Source: Bacteroides sp.
GTDB lineage: Bacteria > Bacteroidota > Bacteroidia > Bacteroidales > Bacteroidaceae
Length of the DNA: 25,533 nucleotides
Assembly: GCF_030151085.1 (NCBI RefSeq)
Contig: NZ_JASLER010000061.1
Location: forward strand, 1 to 25,533
Reading direction: 5' to 3'
In this document: one piece after another, positions 7,326 to 15,672 of the stretch
Position numbering within the stretch: the stretch's first letter is position 1
Layout: each line of letters begins with the position of its first letter
Program-made: the position numbers and the translations under genes
The notes under the pieces: model-generated
Databases searched by the model: none
The model's input: only the letters and a program-made list of their open reading frames with translations
What the model was told of the DNA's origin: nothing

Positions 7326-9461
7326 ATGAAACTGAGAATTTTGATTATGGCTGCTTGTTGTCTCTTGGCATTGACCGGACAAGCGGATGAAGGGATGTGG
7401 ATGCTGGGAAATCTGAATAAACAGACCCAAGAGGCGATGAAGGAGCTTGGCTTGCAGATGCCTGCCAGTAAGCTATATAGCCCCAAACGTCCATCATTAA
7501 AAGATGCCATTGTCAGTTTCGGAGGTTTTTGTTCAGGGGTAGTTGTTTCTGAAGATGGATTGGTGTTTACTAATCATCATTGTGGTTTTAGTAGTGTGCA
7601 ACAACACTCTTCGGTGGAACACGATTATCTGAAAGATGGATTCGTTGCCCATAACCACCAGGAAGAATTGCCCAATCCTGAACTTTATGTTCGCTTTCTG
7701 TTGCGTACGGAGAATGTGACTAAGCGTGTACTTGGTGCGGTAGAGCCGGGGATGAGTGAGTCTGAGCGTACAAGTGCGGTAGATTCCACAATGTTGGCTA
7801 TTGGTGAGGAAGTATCTCATAAAGATTCTACCTTGATAGGTATTGTGGATGCATATTATGCAGGCAATGAGTTTTGGCTTTCTGTTTATCGTGATTACAA
7901 TGATGTCCGTTTGGTATTTGCACCGCCTTCATCAGTTGGTAAGTTTGGCTGGGACACAGACAATTGGGTTTGGCCTCGCCACACGGGTGATTTTTGTGTC
8001 TTCCGTATCTATGCCGACAAGCACAATCGTCCTGCCGATTACTCTCCTGATAATGTACCTTACCACCCCGAATATGTAGCTCCCATTTCACTTGCCGGTT
8101 ATAAAGAAGGTTCATTTTGTATGACGATGGGGTATCCGGGTCGCACGGAGCGATACCTGTCCTCTTTTGGTATTGAAGAAATGATGAATAATACCAATCA
8201 AGCGCAGATTGATGTACGTGGTGTGAAGCAGGCTATTTGGAAACGTGAGATGGATGCCCGGGATAGTATTCGCATCAAATATGCCTCTAAATATGATGAA
8301 AGCTCTAATTACTGGAAAAACAGCATCGGCACCAATCTGGCAATCCGTAAGCTTCATATTTTAGAGAAGAAGCGAGACATGGAGCAAGAACTCCGTCGTT
8401 GGATTCAGCAGACACCTGAAGAGCGTGAGAAACTATTGCATCTGTTCTCCGATTTGGAGTTGAATTACAAGAGTCGCCGTGAAGCCAATCGTGCACAAGC
8501 CTATTTTGTGGAATCTTTCCTGAATGGACCGGAATTGATACAACTGGCCTTGACCATCCTTAATTTCGACTTTGAAGGCGAAGAAAAGACGGTGGTTGCG
8601 AATCTGAAAGGGATTGTAGAAAAATATGCTAACCTGGATTTAGAAATTGATAAAGAGGTATTCACTTCATTGCTGAAAGAATATCGTTCGAAAGTGGATT
8701 CAATCTATTTACCGGAGATCTACCAGACTATTGCAACAAAGTATAATGGCAATGACCGTACCTTTGTGGATAGTCTTTATGCGCATTCAGAGTTGATTAC
8801 CCCGCGTGGACTGAAGCGTTTCTTAGAACAAGATACAACCTACCAGATCTATGATGATCCTGCCATGTCTCTGGGTATAGATATGCTTACGAAACTCTTT
8901 GAGACGAATATGCAGATGCAGCAGGCATCCAGCGAAATTGTTCGCAATGAACGCTTGCTGAATGCTGCCATACGTAGGATGTATGCTTCCCGCAACTTTT
9001 ATCCCGATGCTAACTCTACCATGCGCTTGAGCTTTGGTACGGTATGCGGATATACACCGTTTGATGGAGCGGAATATGATTATTACACAACGCAAAAAGG
9101 TATTTTAGAGAAAGTCAAAGCCCATGTAGGTGATGTTGATTTTGAAGTACAACCGGAGATACTCTCTCTTCTCTCTTCCGGAGATTTTGGCAAATATGCC
9201 GATGAAAAGGGGGAAATGAAGGTTTGCTTTATTTCTAACAATGATATCACCGGCGGCAATTCGGGTAGCCCTATGTTCAATGCTAAAGGAGAACTTTTAG
9301 GACTGGCTTTCGATGGAAACTGGGAAGCCATGAGCAGTGATATTCTTTATGAACCAAAGATGCAGCGTACCATCGGAGTGGACGTACGCTACATCTTGTT
9401 CATGATTGAGAAGTATGGTAAAGCGGGGAACTTGATTCAGGAATTGAAGGTAAACAATTAG
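7326..9461 (+). CDS. S46 family dipeptidyl peptidase, DPP7-like
   Basis: This 711-residue serine peptidase releases dipeptides from the N-terminus of peptides in the periplasm, feeding amino-acid catabolism. A signal peptide of about 20 residues ends at GQA, and the mature start DEGMW is typical of S46. The chymotrypsin-like triad is visible: H85 in TNHHCG, D222 in RHTGDF and S646 in GGNSGS. The residue 18 after the serine is G664, where the acidic-specific DPP11 subtype has arginine, so a DPP7-like preference for hydrophobic residues is inferred. Length matches the family. The ATG is preceded by CAGGA. It appears to close the plus-strand run and is convergent with the outer-membrane protein gene. 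Confidence 0.93.
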   Translation: MKLRILIMAACCLLALTGQADEGMWMLGNLNKQTQEAMKELGLQMPASKLYSPKRPSLKDAIVSFGGFCSGVVVSEDGLVFTNHHCGFSSVQQHSSVEHDYLKDGFVAHNHQEELPNPELYVRFLLRTENVTKRVLGAVEPGMSESERTSAVDSTMLAIGEEVSHKDSTLIGIVDAYYAGNEFWLSVYRDYNDVRLVFAPPSSVGKFGWDTDNWVWPRHTGDFCVFRIYADKHNRPADYSPDNVPYHPEYVAPISLAGYKEGSFCMTMGYPGRTERYLSSFGIEEMMNNTNQAQIDVRGVKQAIWKREMDARDSIRIKYASKYDESSNYWKNSIGTNLAIRKLHILEKKRDMEQELRRWIQQTPEEREKLLHLFSDLELNYKSRREANRAQAYFVESFLNGPELIQLALTILNFDFEGEEKTVVANLKGIVEKYANLDLEIDKEVFTSLLKEYRSKVDSIYLPEIYQTIATKYNGNDRTFVDSLYAHSELITPRGLKRFLEQDTTYQIYDDPAMSLGIDMLTKLFETNMQMQQASSEIVRNERLLNAAIRRMYASRNFYPDANSTMRLSFGTVCGYTPFDGAEYDYYTTQKGILEKVKAHVGDVDFEVQPEILSLLSSGDFGKYADEKGEMKVCFISNNDITGGNSGSPMFNAKGELLGLAFDGNWEAMSSDILYEPKMQRTIGVDVRYILFMIEKYGKAGNLIQELKVNN

Positions 9462-9485
9462 TCGATATTTTCCTATATCTCCTTG

Positions 9486-9507
9486 GGGAAGTATCTATTT
9501 ACTTCCC
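9486..9507. terminator. Hairpin between convergent genes
   Basis: GGGAAGTA (9486-9493) and TACTTCCC (9500-9507) are perfect inverted arms with a 6-base loop, 24 bases after the S46 stop. The hairpin overlaps the last codons and stop of the minus-strand gene. No U-run follows on either strand, so termination would be non-canonical; both transcripts may end here. Confidence 0.5.
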
Positions 9508-11801
9508 GATAAGATTCCTGTATCAACATCCTTGTTATTGATTCTCCTGCCTTGATTGTTTTGTTTCTTTCCAAAGTCCAGGTTAAAGGAAACATTTACC
9601 ATAAACATCGGACTTAGATTTTTGGAATATGCCAGTTGGCGATAGGGAGCCAGCTTTGAGAGGTTCTCTCTTTCATGCTCGTACTTCTTGGTGAAGGGGT
9701 TTAGCACTCCGGCGGATATACTCCATTTCTCCGTGTTATAGCCTGCCATGATGGTGTGTAGTTTCTCTTCTTTGGTCAGCGTCTCTCCCCATAGGGTATG
9801 ATTGCTTGTATTCATTTCTGCCATTAGTACCCAGTTCTTGTACATTGCCATCAGATTGCCGCGCAGACCCACGTTGGTATGGGTGTGGGTATATGTGTTG
9901 CCATAACCGATAAAACGGTTCAAGAAAGGCGTAATTTTGATGGAGATATACTCTTTGTATGGTCGGATTTGTATAGCTGTCTCCAGATTAATCCGGTGGA
10001 AACCTTTATGATTCTCGGTAGTGCGGATAAAATGCCCGTCTTCATAGTAAGTATTCTCCATAATCGGTTTGTCATCATAACTATATCTTCCGAACAGATC
10101 AAGAGATATGTATTTGCTTTGCCAGCTGGCCGAGAGTGTGTTGGCATAGAATGTAACAGATTTCAAAGCAGGATTTCCTTTGCGGATTTGATACTTATCC
10201 ATTGCCTGCGAAATGTCATTCAAATCGGATAAAGAAGGAGCATAGCCCGATACATATCCATTGTATCTGAAGAACCATTTTCCATGAATGGAATAGGATA
10301 GGCTTAAAGTAGGCTTGAATATATACTCCTCCGATGAGTGATTGTCTTGGCTGTTGTAAGTTCTCATGCCGCCGATACCTACAGTGTAGTTCAAGCCTTT
10401 TATTTGGGACTCGTACTCGGCAAAAAGATAGGTTTCTGCCGTATTCATCGTGATTTTATTGTCTATATTGCCCGAATATCTGTTTTGCAGATATGCCTGT
10501 GTATGCTTGATTCCACCTGTAAACTTGCCTTTATTGAATTGCTTCTCATAAATACCTTCGCCGATGACGGAGTATTTCCTCCCCTTTGTTTGCGAGTAGA
10601 TATTTGTATCTTCGTTGCTCAGGTTCTTTTGCAAAAAGGTACGTTCGTTCTTGCTGTTAAGGTAAGAGGCCACTATATCTGCATAGATTGTTTGCTTGTT
10701 TTTCAGATTCGTCTGATAATAGATATCTAGAGAAGGAATCTGCATTTTAGAGGAAGTCAGGTCGGATATGGAGTAGGAGGTCTCACCCTCGTGCAAAGTA
10801 CTGATTCTGTCCGACATGGAGTTGGGTGTATCGGTGTATTTGTTTCTGAGAGCGATGTTGAGGAAGTGCTTGTCGTTATCTTGGTAACTGTAATTCAGGT
10901 TGAAATTGACATCATCGTACTTTATCTTGGTAGGTTCACCAATCTCTTTGTTTTCCTGATAGGTTTCCGGAAAACGGAAGCTTTCATAGTTCTCGCGTGT
11001 CCATTTCAAGTCTCTTCGTCCCCAATATACGGTGGTGATGATAGCAGATTTGTTGAAGTTGTATTTGGCAGAGAGGTTATGTTCCCCATATCCTGTATCG
11101 GATACTCCGTTGGATAAATCAGCCGAGATATTCCCTCCGGATTCTTTTCTTTTCACGATGTAATTAAGTACTGCACCGGCATTTCCGTAGCGTGCTCCCG
11201 GATTGTCTATATATTCAATACGGATAATATCTGCCGGGCGGATGGCAGTTACTTCAGCTTGCGTAACTTCTACGCTGTTAATCCGGAGTTGCACATGATC
11301 TCCTCCCGGAAGTTTTATACTATTGTCTATCGGATTGATTATGATGCGTGCCAATTGCAAGTTTCTCAATAAGGTGAGCCCGTTGGAAGCTGCTTTGGTC
11401 TGTACCTCGGTAGGAAGAATAATCTGTCGGTCAGTCTTCTTGATTATAGGGCTGGCAGTGATGGTGATGCCTTCCAAAAGAATATTATTCGGGGATAAGC
11501 TCACTTCACCTAATTGCAAGTTTTCTTTGAGGTTGCGGATGGAAAGGTACGAATCAACATACCCGATGCATGAGATGTATAAAATGTAATCTCCGTCTTT
11601 TACCTCTTTTAGTAGAAAGTTCCCACCATTGTCCGTGGCGGCTCCAGTGATGAATGTAGAATCCTGTGCCATCAGTCTGACATTGGCATATTCTACGCTT
11701 TGGTTACTGCTTTCATCAATGACCTTACCTGTGATTTTGTTTGCTGCTGTTAAGGAGATGCACATAGATAATGCTCCTAGAATGATACTTAACTTTTTCA
11801 T
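9495..11801 (-). CDS. Outer-membrane beta-barrel protein with CarboxypepD_reg-like domain (TonB-dependent-receptor-like)
   Basis: The 768-residue protein starts with a signal peptide (MKKLSIILGALSMCISLTAA). A CarboxypepD_reg-like beta-sandwich follows (about 22-105, KITGKVIDESSNQSVEYANVRL), then a plug-like domain (about 110-218) ending in PADIIRIEYIDNPGARYG, NAGAVLNYIVKRK. A long stretch of amphipathic strands to the C-terminus (FNLDFGKK) forms the predicted barrel. This matches the Bacteroidetes outer-membrane beta-barrel family related to TonB-dependent receptors, rather than a SusC protein: no SusD partner is present and no TonB box is obvious. The ligand is unknown. It is divergent from a membrane-bound regulator at 12078, which probably controls it, and it ends inside the hairpin at 9486-9507. 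Confidence 0.85.
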   Translation of the reverse strand: MKKLSIILGALSMCISLTAANKITGKVIDESSNQSVEYANVRLMAQDSTFITGAATDNGGNFLLKEVKDGDYILYISCIGYVDSYLSIRNLKENLQLGEVSLSPNNILLEGITITASPIIKKTDRQIILPTEVQTKAASNGLTLLRNLQLARIIINPIDNSIKLPGGDHVQLRINSVEVTQAEVTAIRPADIIRIEYIDNPGARYGNAGAVLNYIVKRKESGGNISADLSNGVSDTGYGEHNLSAKYNFNKSAIITTVYWGRRDLKWTRENYESFRFPETYQENKEIGEPTKIKYDDVNFNLNYSYQDNDKHFLNIALRNKYTDTPNSMSDRISTLHEGETSYSISDLTSSKMQIPSLDIYYQTNLKNKQTIYADIVASYLNSKNERTFLQKNLSNEDTNIYSQTKGRKYSVIGEGIYEKQFNKGKFTGGIKHTQAYLQNRYSGNIDNKITMNTAETYLFAEYESQIKGLNYTVGIGGMRTYNSQDNHSSEEYIFKPTLSLSYSIHGKWFFRYNGYVSGYAPSLSDLNDISQAMDKYQIRKGNPALKSVTFYANTLSASWQSKYISLDLFGRYSYDDKPIMENTYYEDGHFIRTTENHKGFHRINLETAIQIRPYKEYISIKITPFLNRFIGYGNTYTHTHTNVGLRGNLMAMYKNWVLMAEMNTSNHTLWGETLTKEEKLHTIMAGYNTEKWSISAGVLNPFTKKYEHERENLSKLAPYRQLAYSKNLSPMFMVNVSFNLDFGKKQNNQGRRINNKDVDTGILSGSK

Positions 11802-11842
11802 TTCTCTTATTTTTAGTGATTATTTTCGTTCCTTGAATAGGT

Positions 11843-11876
11843 CAAAGGTAAGGTGATAAAACCGGTAAAACGGTTT
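11843..11876 (-). promoter_or_regulatory. Promoter and possible operator for the outer-membrane protein gene
   Basis: Read on the minus strand, 11850-11843 is TACCTTTG, a perfect TAnnTTTG -7 box about 42 bases before the start codon. Next to it, where the -33 contact would begin, lies a perfect 6-bp inverted repeat, AAACCG (11859-11864), a 6-base spacer, then CGGTTT (11871-11876). This is a good operator candidate for the divergent regulator, but binding is inferred. Confidence 0.5.
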
Positions 11877-11944
11877 ATATGTACCACTTAATAAAGTGCA
11901 ATGCGTTTTGCAATTATTTGATAATTAGATGATTTGTAGGACCA

Positions 11945-11985
11945 GTTTATGAAAAAGTTTATATCGCTCCGTTGCAAGTTTATAT
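11945..11985. promoter_or_regulatory. Repeated GTTTAT(AT) motifs in the divergent intergenic region
   Basis: GTTTAT occurs at 11945-11950, and GTTTATAT at 11957-11964 and 11978-11985, with another GTTTATAT at 11873-11880. Start-to-start steps of 12 and 21 bases are near one and two helical turns, so a protein could bind them on one face. They lie 57-97 bases upstream of the -7 box of the regulator gene. The region is AT-rich, so chance is possible. Confidence 0.35.
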
Positions 11986-12041
11986 ATAAAGAGAAGTGCA
12001 AAAAAGTGCCTTGCTTTAGTTCCCGTTAACTAGTAAATATC

Positions 12042-12049
12042 TACTTTTG
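12042..12049 (+). promoter_or_regulatory. Putative -7 box for the TPR-HTH regulator gene
   Basis: TACTTTTG matches TAnnTTTG and lies 28 bases before the ATG at 12078. No clear TTTG -33 box is present; CTTTAG near 12014-12019 is a poor candidate, which would fit a promoter needing an activator. Confidence 0.45.
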
Positions 12050-12077
12050 TAGAAATCTAAATTAGGTTTGCCCAAAG

Positions 12078-13766
12078 ATGAAGAAAGACTATAAGAAAGT
12101 ATTGATATACGGATTGGCTAGTTTGGCATGTCTGTTGATACTGGCAGCATGTAGGGACGATATATCGGTGCAGCACATGAAGATTGAGAAGGCAGAACAA
12201 ATGATGCAGCAGAATCCGGAAGAAGCTATTGCCCTGCTTCAGTCCGTGAAAAACACCGAAATGTTTCCCGATTCACTGCGGGCACGGTTTGCGCTAGCCT
12301 TGGGACAAGCACACTTTACAGCCCATTGGGTGATGAACGAAGACTCTTTGTTGCCGTATGCCCTGCAATATTATGCGCGACCGGAAGTGGGCGACACCCA
12401 GCGGATACTACGTGCTTGTAAGTTATCGGCACATTATTTCTATGATAACGAGAGGTATAAAGAAGCTACCGAGATGATGGCTGAGGGAAGCCGCATTGCG
12501 GCTTTGAGTAATGATACAGCCGCTCGAATAGATTTATTGCGCTCTGTAGCTAATATAGGAGAAGGTAATGATGATTTCAAAGGTCTGATACAGTTGCAAA
12601 AACAGTTGATGGAAATAGATCCTGATACTACCCGGCGCTATTCCGATTACAACAGCCTTGCCGTGACGTACTTCTGTGAAAATTTGACGGACTCCGCATT
12701 ACTTGCCCTTCATAACGCTTCTGAATGCTTGTACACATCTGCGGATTCCGTGCAAGCCCTGCATCATGTGATACGCAACTATGCTGATATACTGAGTGAT
12801 GCCGGAGAGAATCGGGAAGCCATCAGTCTTCAAAAGCGTATTTTGCAGCAATATAGGGAAACAGGGCATCCATTTGAGTGTTTGTCTTATCAATCACTTT
12901 CGCGTTACTTTCTGAACTTGGGACAAATGGACTCTGCCCGCTATTATATGCAAAGGGCGGATAGTACACGTGTGCCTTATATAGATCAGGATTTGTCACT
13001 GAGCAACTATTACATGATACAAAATACGTTGATGGATTACGTTGAAAGCGGCTCTTTTAAGATTCGGGATATTGCGTTCTTCTCCAACCGGTTGTTTAAC
13101 AACTTTATCCGTGACCAGCGAAAGATAGCGCAAAAAGGCAAAGAACAATTGTTACTTCAGCAGCAAAACATGAACCTGCAATTAGAGAAACAGAAAGAAC
13201 GGACCTTTTTCGTGGGAGTCATTTCTCTTTGTATAATGTTACTATTCGCTGTTATTTGGTATTTACAAAGAAGAAAGCACTTGCTCATAGAGAAAGAAGA
13301 AGAGTTGGAAGCTTTGCGTCGTTTGCTGCACGAGGCGGCAGAGGATAACAGCGGTGGAAACGACAAGTTTGTCAAGAAGATGTTGCTCCAACAGTTAGGA
13401 CTGATACGAATAGTAGCTACCAATCCCAGTTCCGACCATCAGGAACTGCTGGTACAAATGGGACGGATAGCTAATAAAGATATTGTAGCAGATGATTTAC
13501 TCGTTTGGAACGACCTGTACAAGACTATTGATATGGTATACGATGGTTTCTATTCCCGTATCAGCCACAAGTATGGCAATCTCTTGAATGAAAAAGAATT
13601 GCAACTATGTTGTCTGTTAAAGTCTGACTTCTCCACTAAAGAGATCAGTGTTGTCATCCAGCAGAGCATACGCACAGTTTACCAGCGTAAGACGGCAATC
13701 CGGCAAAAACTCGGTATGGAAGAAAAGGAAGATATTGCCGGATTCCTAACCCCCCAGACCCCCTAA
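12078..13766 (+). CDS. Membrane-anchored TPR sensor with C-terminal LuxR-like HTH
   Basis: The 562-residue protein has a signal sequence with a good lipobox (LAAC, C25). A long helical, TPR-like region follows (about 30-345), with repeated patterns such as AEQMMQQNPEEAIALL and TLMDYVESG. Then come a charged linker, one membrane span (about 377-396, FFVGVISLCIMLLFAVIWYL) followed by RRK, a coiled-coil segment (about 400-430) and a helix-turn-helix near 503-548 (LNEKELQLCCLL, FSTKEISVVIQQS, IRTVYQRKTAIRQKLG). The predicted topology is a periplasmic TPR sensor and a cytoplasmic DNA-binding domain. Similar one-piece regulators occur widely in Bacteroidetes. The divergent outer-membrane protein gene is the obvious target. 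The final residues LTPQTP are encoded in a C-rich repeat, so the native C-terminus may have been altered. The signal it detects is unknown. Confidence 0.85.
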   Translation: MKKDYKKVLIYGLASLACLLILAACRDDISVQHMKIEKAEQMMQQNPEEAIALLQSVKNTEMFPDSLRARFALALGQAHFTAHWVMNEDSLLPYALQYYARPEVGDTQRILRACKLSAHYFYDNERYKEATEMMAEGSRIAALSNDTAARIDLLRSVANIGEGNDDFKGLIQLQKQLMEIDPDTTRRYSDYNSLAVTYFCENLTDSALLALHNASECLYTSADSVQALHHVIRNYADILSDAGENREAISLQKRILQQYRETGHPFECLSYQSLSRYFLNLGQMDSARYYMQRADSTRVPYIDQDLSLSNYYMIQNTLMDYVESGSFKIRDIAFFSNRLFNNFIRDQRKIAQKGKEQLLLQQQNMNLQLEKQKERTFFVGVISLCIMLLFAVIWYLQRRKHLLIEKEEELEALRRLLHEAAEDNSGGNDKFVKKMLLQQLGLIRIVATNPSSDHQELLVQMGRIANKDIVADDLLVWNDLYKTIDMVYDGFYSRISHKYGNLLNEKELQLCCLLKSDFSTKEISVVIQQSIRTVYQRKTAIRQKLGMEEKEDIAGFLTPQTP

Positions 13767-13780
13767 AAAGGGAGGGGAAT
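13745..13780. repeat. C-rich/G-rich hairpin-forming element at the regulator stop
   Basis: A C-rich strand (two runs of five or more C between 13750 and 13763) is followed by AAAAAGGGAGGGG. CCCCCT at 13759-13764 can pair with AGGG and the G-run after it. The regulator's stop codon (13764-13766) lies inside. It occupies the gap between this gene and convergent ahpF and may act as a weak terminator; it resembles dispersed C-rich/G-rich intergenic elements. Confidence 0.45.
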
Positions 13781-13788
13781 ACTTGGGA

Positions 13789-15348
13789 TTACGAGATTCC
13801 TCTTATCCGATCGTCGAAAGCTGAAAGTGCAGCTTTGGCACCTTCGCCCATTGCAATGACTATCTGCTTGTAGGGAACGTTTGAAACATCTCCTGCGGCA
13901 TATACTCCCGGAAGAGTAGTACGGCAAAAAGCATCAATCTTAATCTCGCCTATCTGAGTCATCTCCAGCATGTCACGGAAGGGGATACTATTGGCTGCCA
14001 GACCGATTTGTACAAAGATGCCATCCAAAGGATAGTCGCGTTCCTCACCCGTAAGGCGGTCTTTGACGCGGATAGCTGTTACCTTCTCTCCATTGCCCAC
14101 TACTTTCGTAGTCTGTGAAGAAGTAAAGATCTCCACGTTTGGCAGACTGCGTGCTTTCTCCTGCAACACCTGGTCGGCTTTCAATGTATCGGCAAACTCA
14201 AAGACAGTTACTTTCTTGCAGATGCCTGCCAAGTCGATAGCTGCCTCAATGCCGGAGTTCCCTCCACCGACAACGGCTACGTCCTTACCTTGGTAGAACG
14301 GTCCGTCACAATGCGGGCAGAAAGCTACTCCGCGACCTATGTATTCAGCTTCGCCTTCTACATTCAGTTTGCGCCAGCTGGCACCTGTGGCGATGATGAT
14401 TGCGGGGGCGATAAACGTTTCACCACCGCTGACGAATACTTTTTTATCTTTACCTTGCAGTTCTACTTTCTCTATCTTCCGATCTTCAAAAATCTCTACC
14501 GGATAATGTGTTATGTGGCTTCTGAGTGCATTGGTAAGCTCTGCGCCGGTAGTATGCGGAACAGAAATTAGATTCTCAATGCCTACAGTCTCCTTTACTT
14601 GTCCACCGATACGTTCGGCAATGATGGCTACTCGCAATCCCTTGCGGGCGGAGTAAATCGCTGCGGAAGCTCCGGCAGGACCGCCACCTAGAACTAGTGT
14701 GTCGAATTCCTTTTGAATGGGTGCTGTGCCTTCCTGCGGCATGCTTCCGAAGGCTTCTTCCAACTTCTGCAAAAGCTCTCCTAAGCTACCACGGCCTACG
14801 TGGAGTAGTTTGCCATTGGCATAAACGGAGGGTACGGCTTGTATCTTCAGCGCATCTGCTTCCGTCTGGAAGATGGCGCCGTCTATGGTTTCGTGGGTGA
14901 TCTGCGGGTTCAGCAATGCCACGATGTTCAAGGCCTGTACAATGTCCGGACAGTTGGTGCAGGTCAGCGATACGTATGTCTGCAAATGTATAGGTCCTTG
15001 CAGTGCTTTAATGCGGCGGTCGATTGCCTCGTCAGGGAGATTTTTGCCCTTTCCATCGGCGTTTAATACGGCAAGCAGCAAGGAAGTGAACTCGTGTCCG
15101 CCCGGAATGGCACGGAAGATTATTCCGGTTTCCTTTCCTTCTTTTTCGAGTGTGAACTCAAGTTTGGGTTCGTCGGTTTCGGTCAACTTGCAGGATAGTT
15201 TATCCGAACAACCGGCTACGTCATTCAGGAAGTCTATAAGTTCTCTAGCCTGTTCGTGATTAGGATGGTAGGTGATGTGAAAGGTATAGTGGGATTCCAA
15301 TTGCTGGAATATGCCCCGCACTTGGTCTAATATGCTTGTTTCTAACAT
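13789..15348 (-). CDS. ahpF: Alkyl hydroperoxide reductase subunit F (NADH:peroxiredoxin reductase)
   Basis: AhpF is a cytoplasmic FAD enzyme that passes electrons from NADH to AhpC. The 519-residue protein has the full AhpF layout. An N-terminal double thioredoxin-fold domain (about 1-200) carries the redox pair C130/C133 in LTCTNCPD. A linker leads to the thioredoxin-reductase part, with FAD motif GGGPAG (221-226), disulfide C344/C347 in FCPHCDG, NAD motif GGGNSG (361-366) and C-terminal FAD motif GVYAAGDVSN. I start at the ATG at 15348 because this gives MLETSILDQV and the length and cysteine positions of E. coli AhpF (521 residues); an upstream in-frame ATG at 15420 would add 24 unlikely residues. 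ahpC lies 324 bases upstream on the same strand, separated by a repeat array and a terminator. Confidence 0.96.
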   Translation of the reverse strand: MLETSILDQVRGIFQQLESHYTFHITYHPNHEQARELIDFLNDVAGCSDKLSCKLTETDEPKLEFTLEKEGKETGIIFRAIPGGHEFTSLLLAVLNADGKGKNLPDEAIDRRIKALQGPIHLQTYVSLTCTNCPDIVQALNIVALLNPQITHETIDGAIFQTEADALKIQAVPSVYANGKLLHVGRGSLGELLQKLEEAFGSMPQEGTAPIQKEFDTLVLGGGPAGASAAIYSARKGLRVAIIAERIGGQVKETVGIENLISVPHTTGAELTNALRSHITHYPVEIFEDRKIEKVELQGKDKKVFVSGGETFIAPAIIIATGASWRKLNVEGEAEYIGRGVAFCPHCDGPFYQGKDVAVVGGGNSGIEAAIDLAGICKKVTVFEFADTLKADQVLQEKARSLPNVEIFTSSQTTKVVGNGEKVTAIRVKDRLTGEERDYPLDGIFVQIGLAANSIPFRDMLEMTQIGEIKIDAFCRTTLPGVYAAGDVSNVPYKQIVIAMGEGAKAALSAFDDRIRGIS

Positions 15349-15426
15349 GATGATCAGTTGTTTTGTTTGAAAAATATGCTTCTTTATCTTGTTGTAGATA
15401 AGGATGTTATCGTTACACATGGGTAG

Positions 15427-15580
15427 GACACGCTCGTATCCTCAGCTGGATACGCCCGTTTCTTCAGCTAGATACGCTCGTATCCTCACGTGGGGACGCC
15501 CGTATCCCCTTGTGGGGACAACCGTTTCCCCTAGTGGGTACGGCCGTATCTCCTAATGGTTACGGAGACTGTATCCGATG
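15427..15580. repeat. Tandem repeat, seven 22-bp units, between ahpC and ahpF
   Basis: Units start at 15427, 15449, 15471, 15493, 15515, 15537 and 15559, with no spacers. Most carry TACG or GACG near the front, CCGTATC or CCGTTTC in the middle and a final TG, TA or similar. Adjacent units pair: GGATACG with CGTATCC, and CCCC with GGGG in units 4 and 5, where the changes keep pairing possible. It lies in the ahpC-ahpF interval, so it would be transcribed if ahpC readthrough makes ahpF. The period is the same as in the array at 11-109. Confidence 0.85.
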
Positions 15581-15586
15581 CCTATG

Positions 15587-15650
15587 AAAAAAGACTATCT
15601 CATTTCAGCTTCTCCCCCTTAATGGGAGAGAAGGATTGGGATAGTCTTTC
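15587..15650 (-). terminator. Intrinsic terminator downstream of ahpC
   Basis: On the minus strand, 23 bases after the ahpC stop, a long stem begins with GAAAGACTATCCC and closes with GAGATAGTC followed by six T. The inner part pairs CTTCTCTCCC with GGGGGAGAAG. A long stem followed directly by a T-run is a strong intrinsic terminator. It should uncouple ahpC from ahpF at least partly. Confidence 0.8.
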
Positions 15651-15672
15651 AAGTATTTACCGTAAAGTACGG

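Noticed and set aside
7326..9461. DPP11 (acidic-specific) assignment
   Set aside because: The specificity position after the catalytic serine is glycine, not arginine.
9879..10730. Open frames opposite the outer-membrane protein gene
   Set aside because: They are antisense to a continuous, well-supported 768-residue gene and show no domain or ribosome site of their own.
9495..11801. SusC-type polysaccharide receptor
   Set aside because: No SusD gene is adjacent, the protein is shorter than a typical SusC of about 1000 residues, and the domain pattern fits the smaller outer-membrane beta-barrel family.
15349..15420. N-terminal extension of ahpF to an upstream ATG at 15420
   Set aside because: The extra 24 residues do not resemble AhpF, and the ATG at 15348 gives the family length and cysteine positions.
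15427..15580. Possible CRISPR array
   Set aside because: The 22-bp units are contiguous with no unique spacers, the units diverge throughout, and no cas gene is near.
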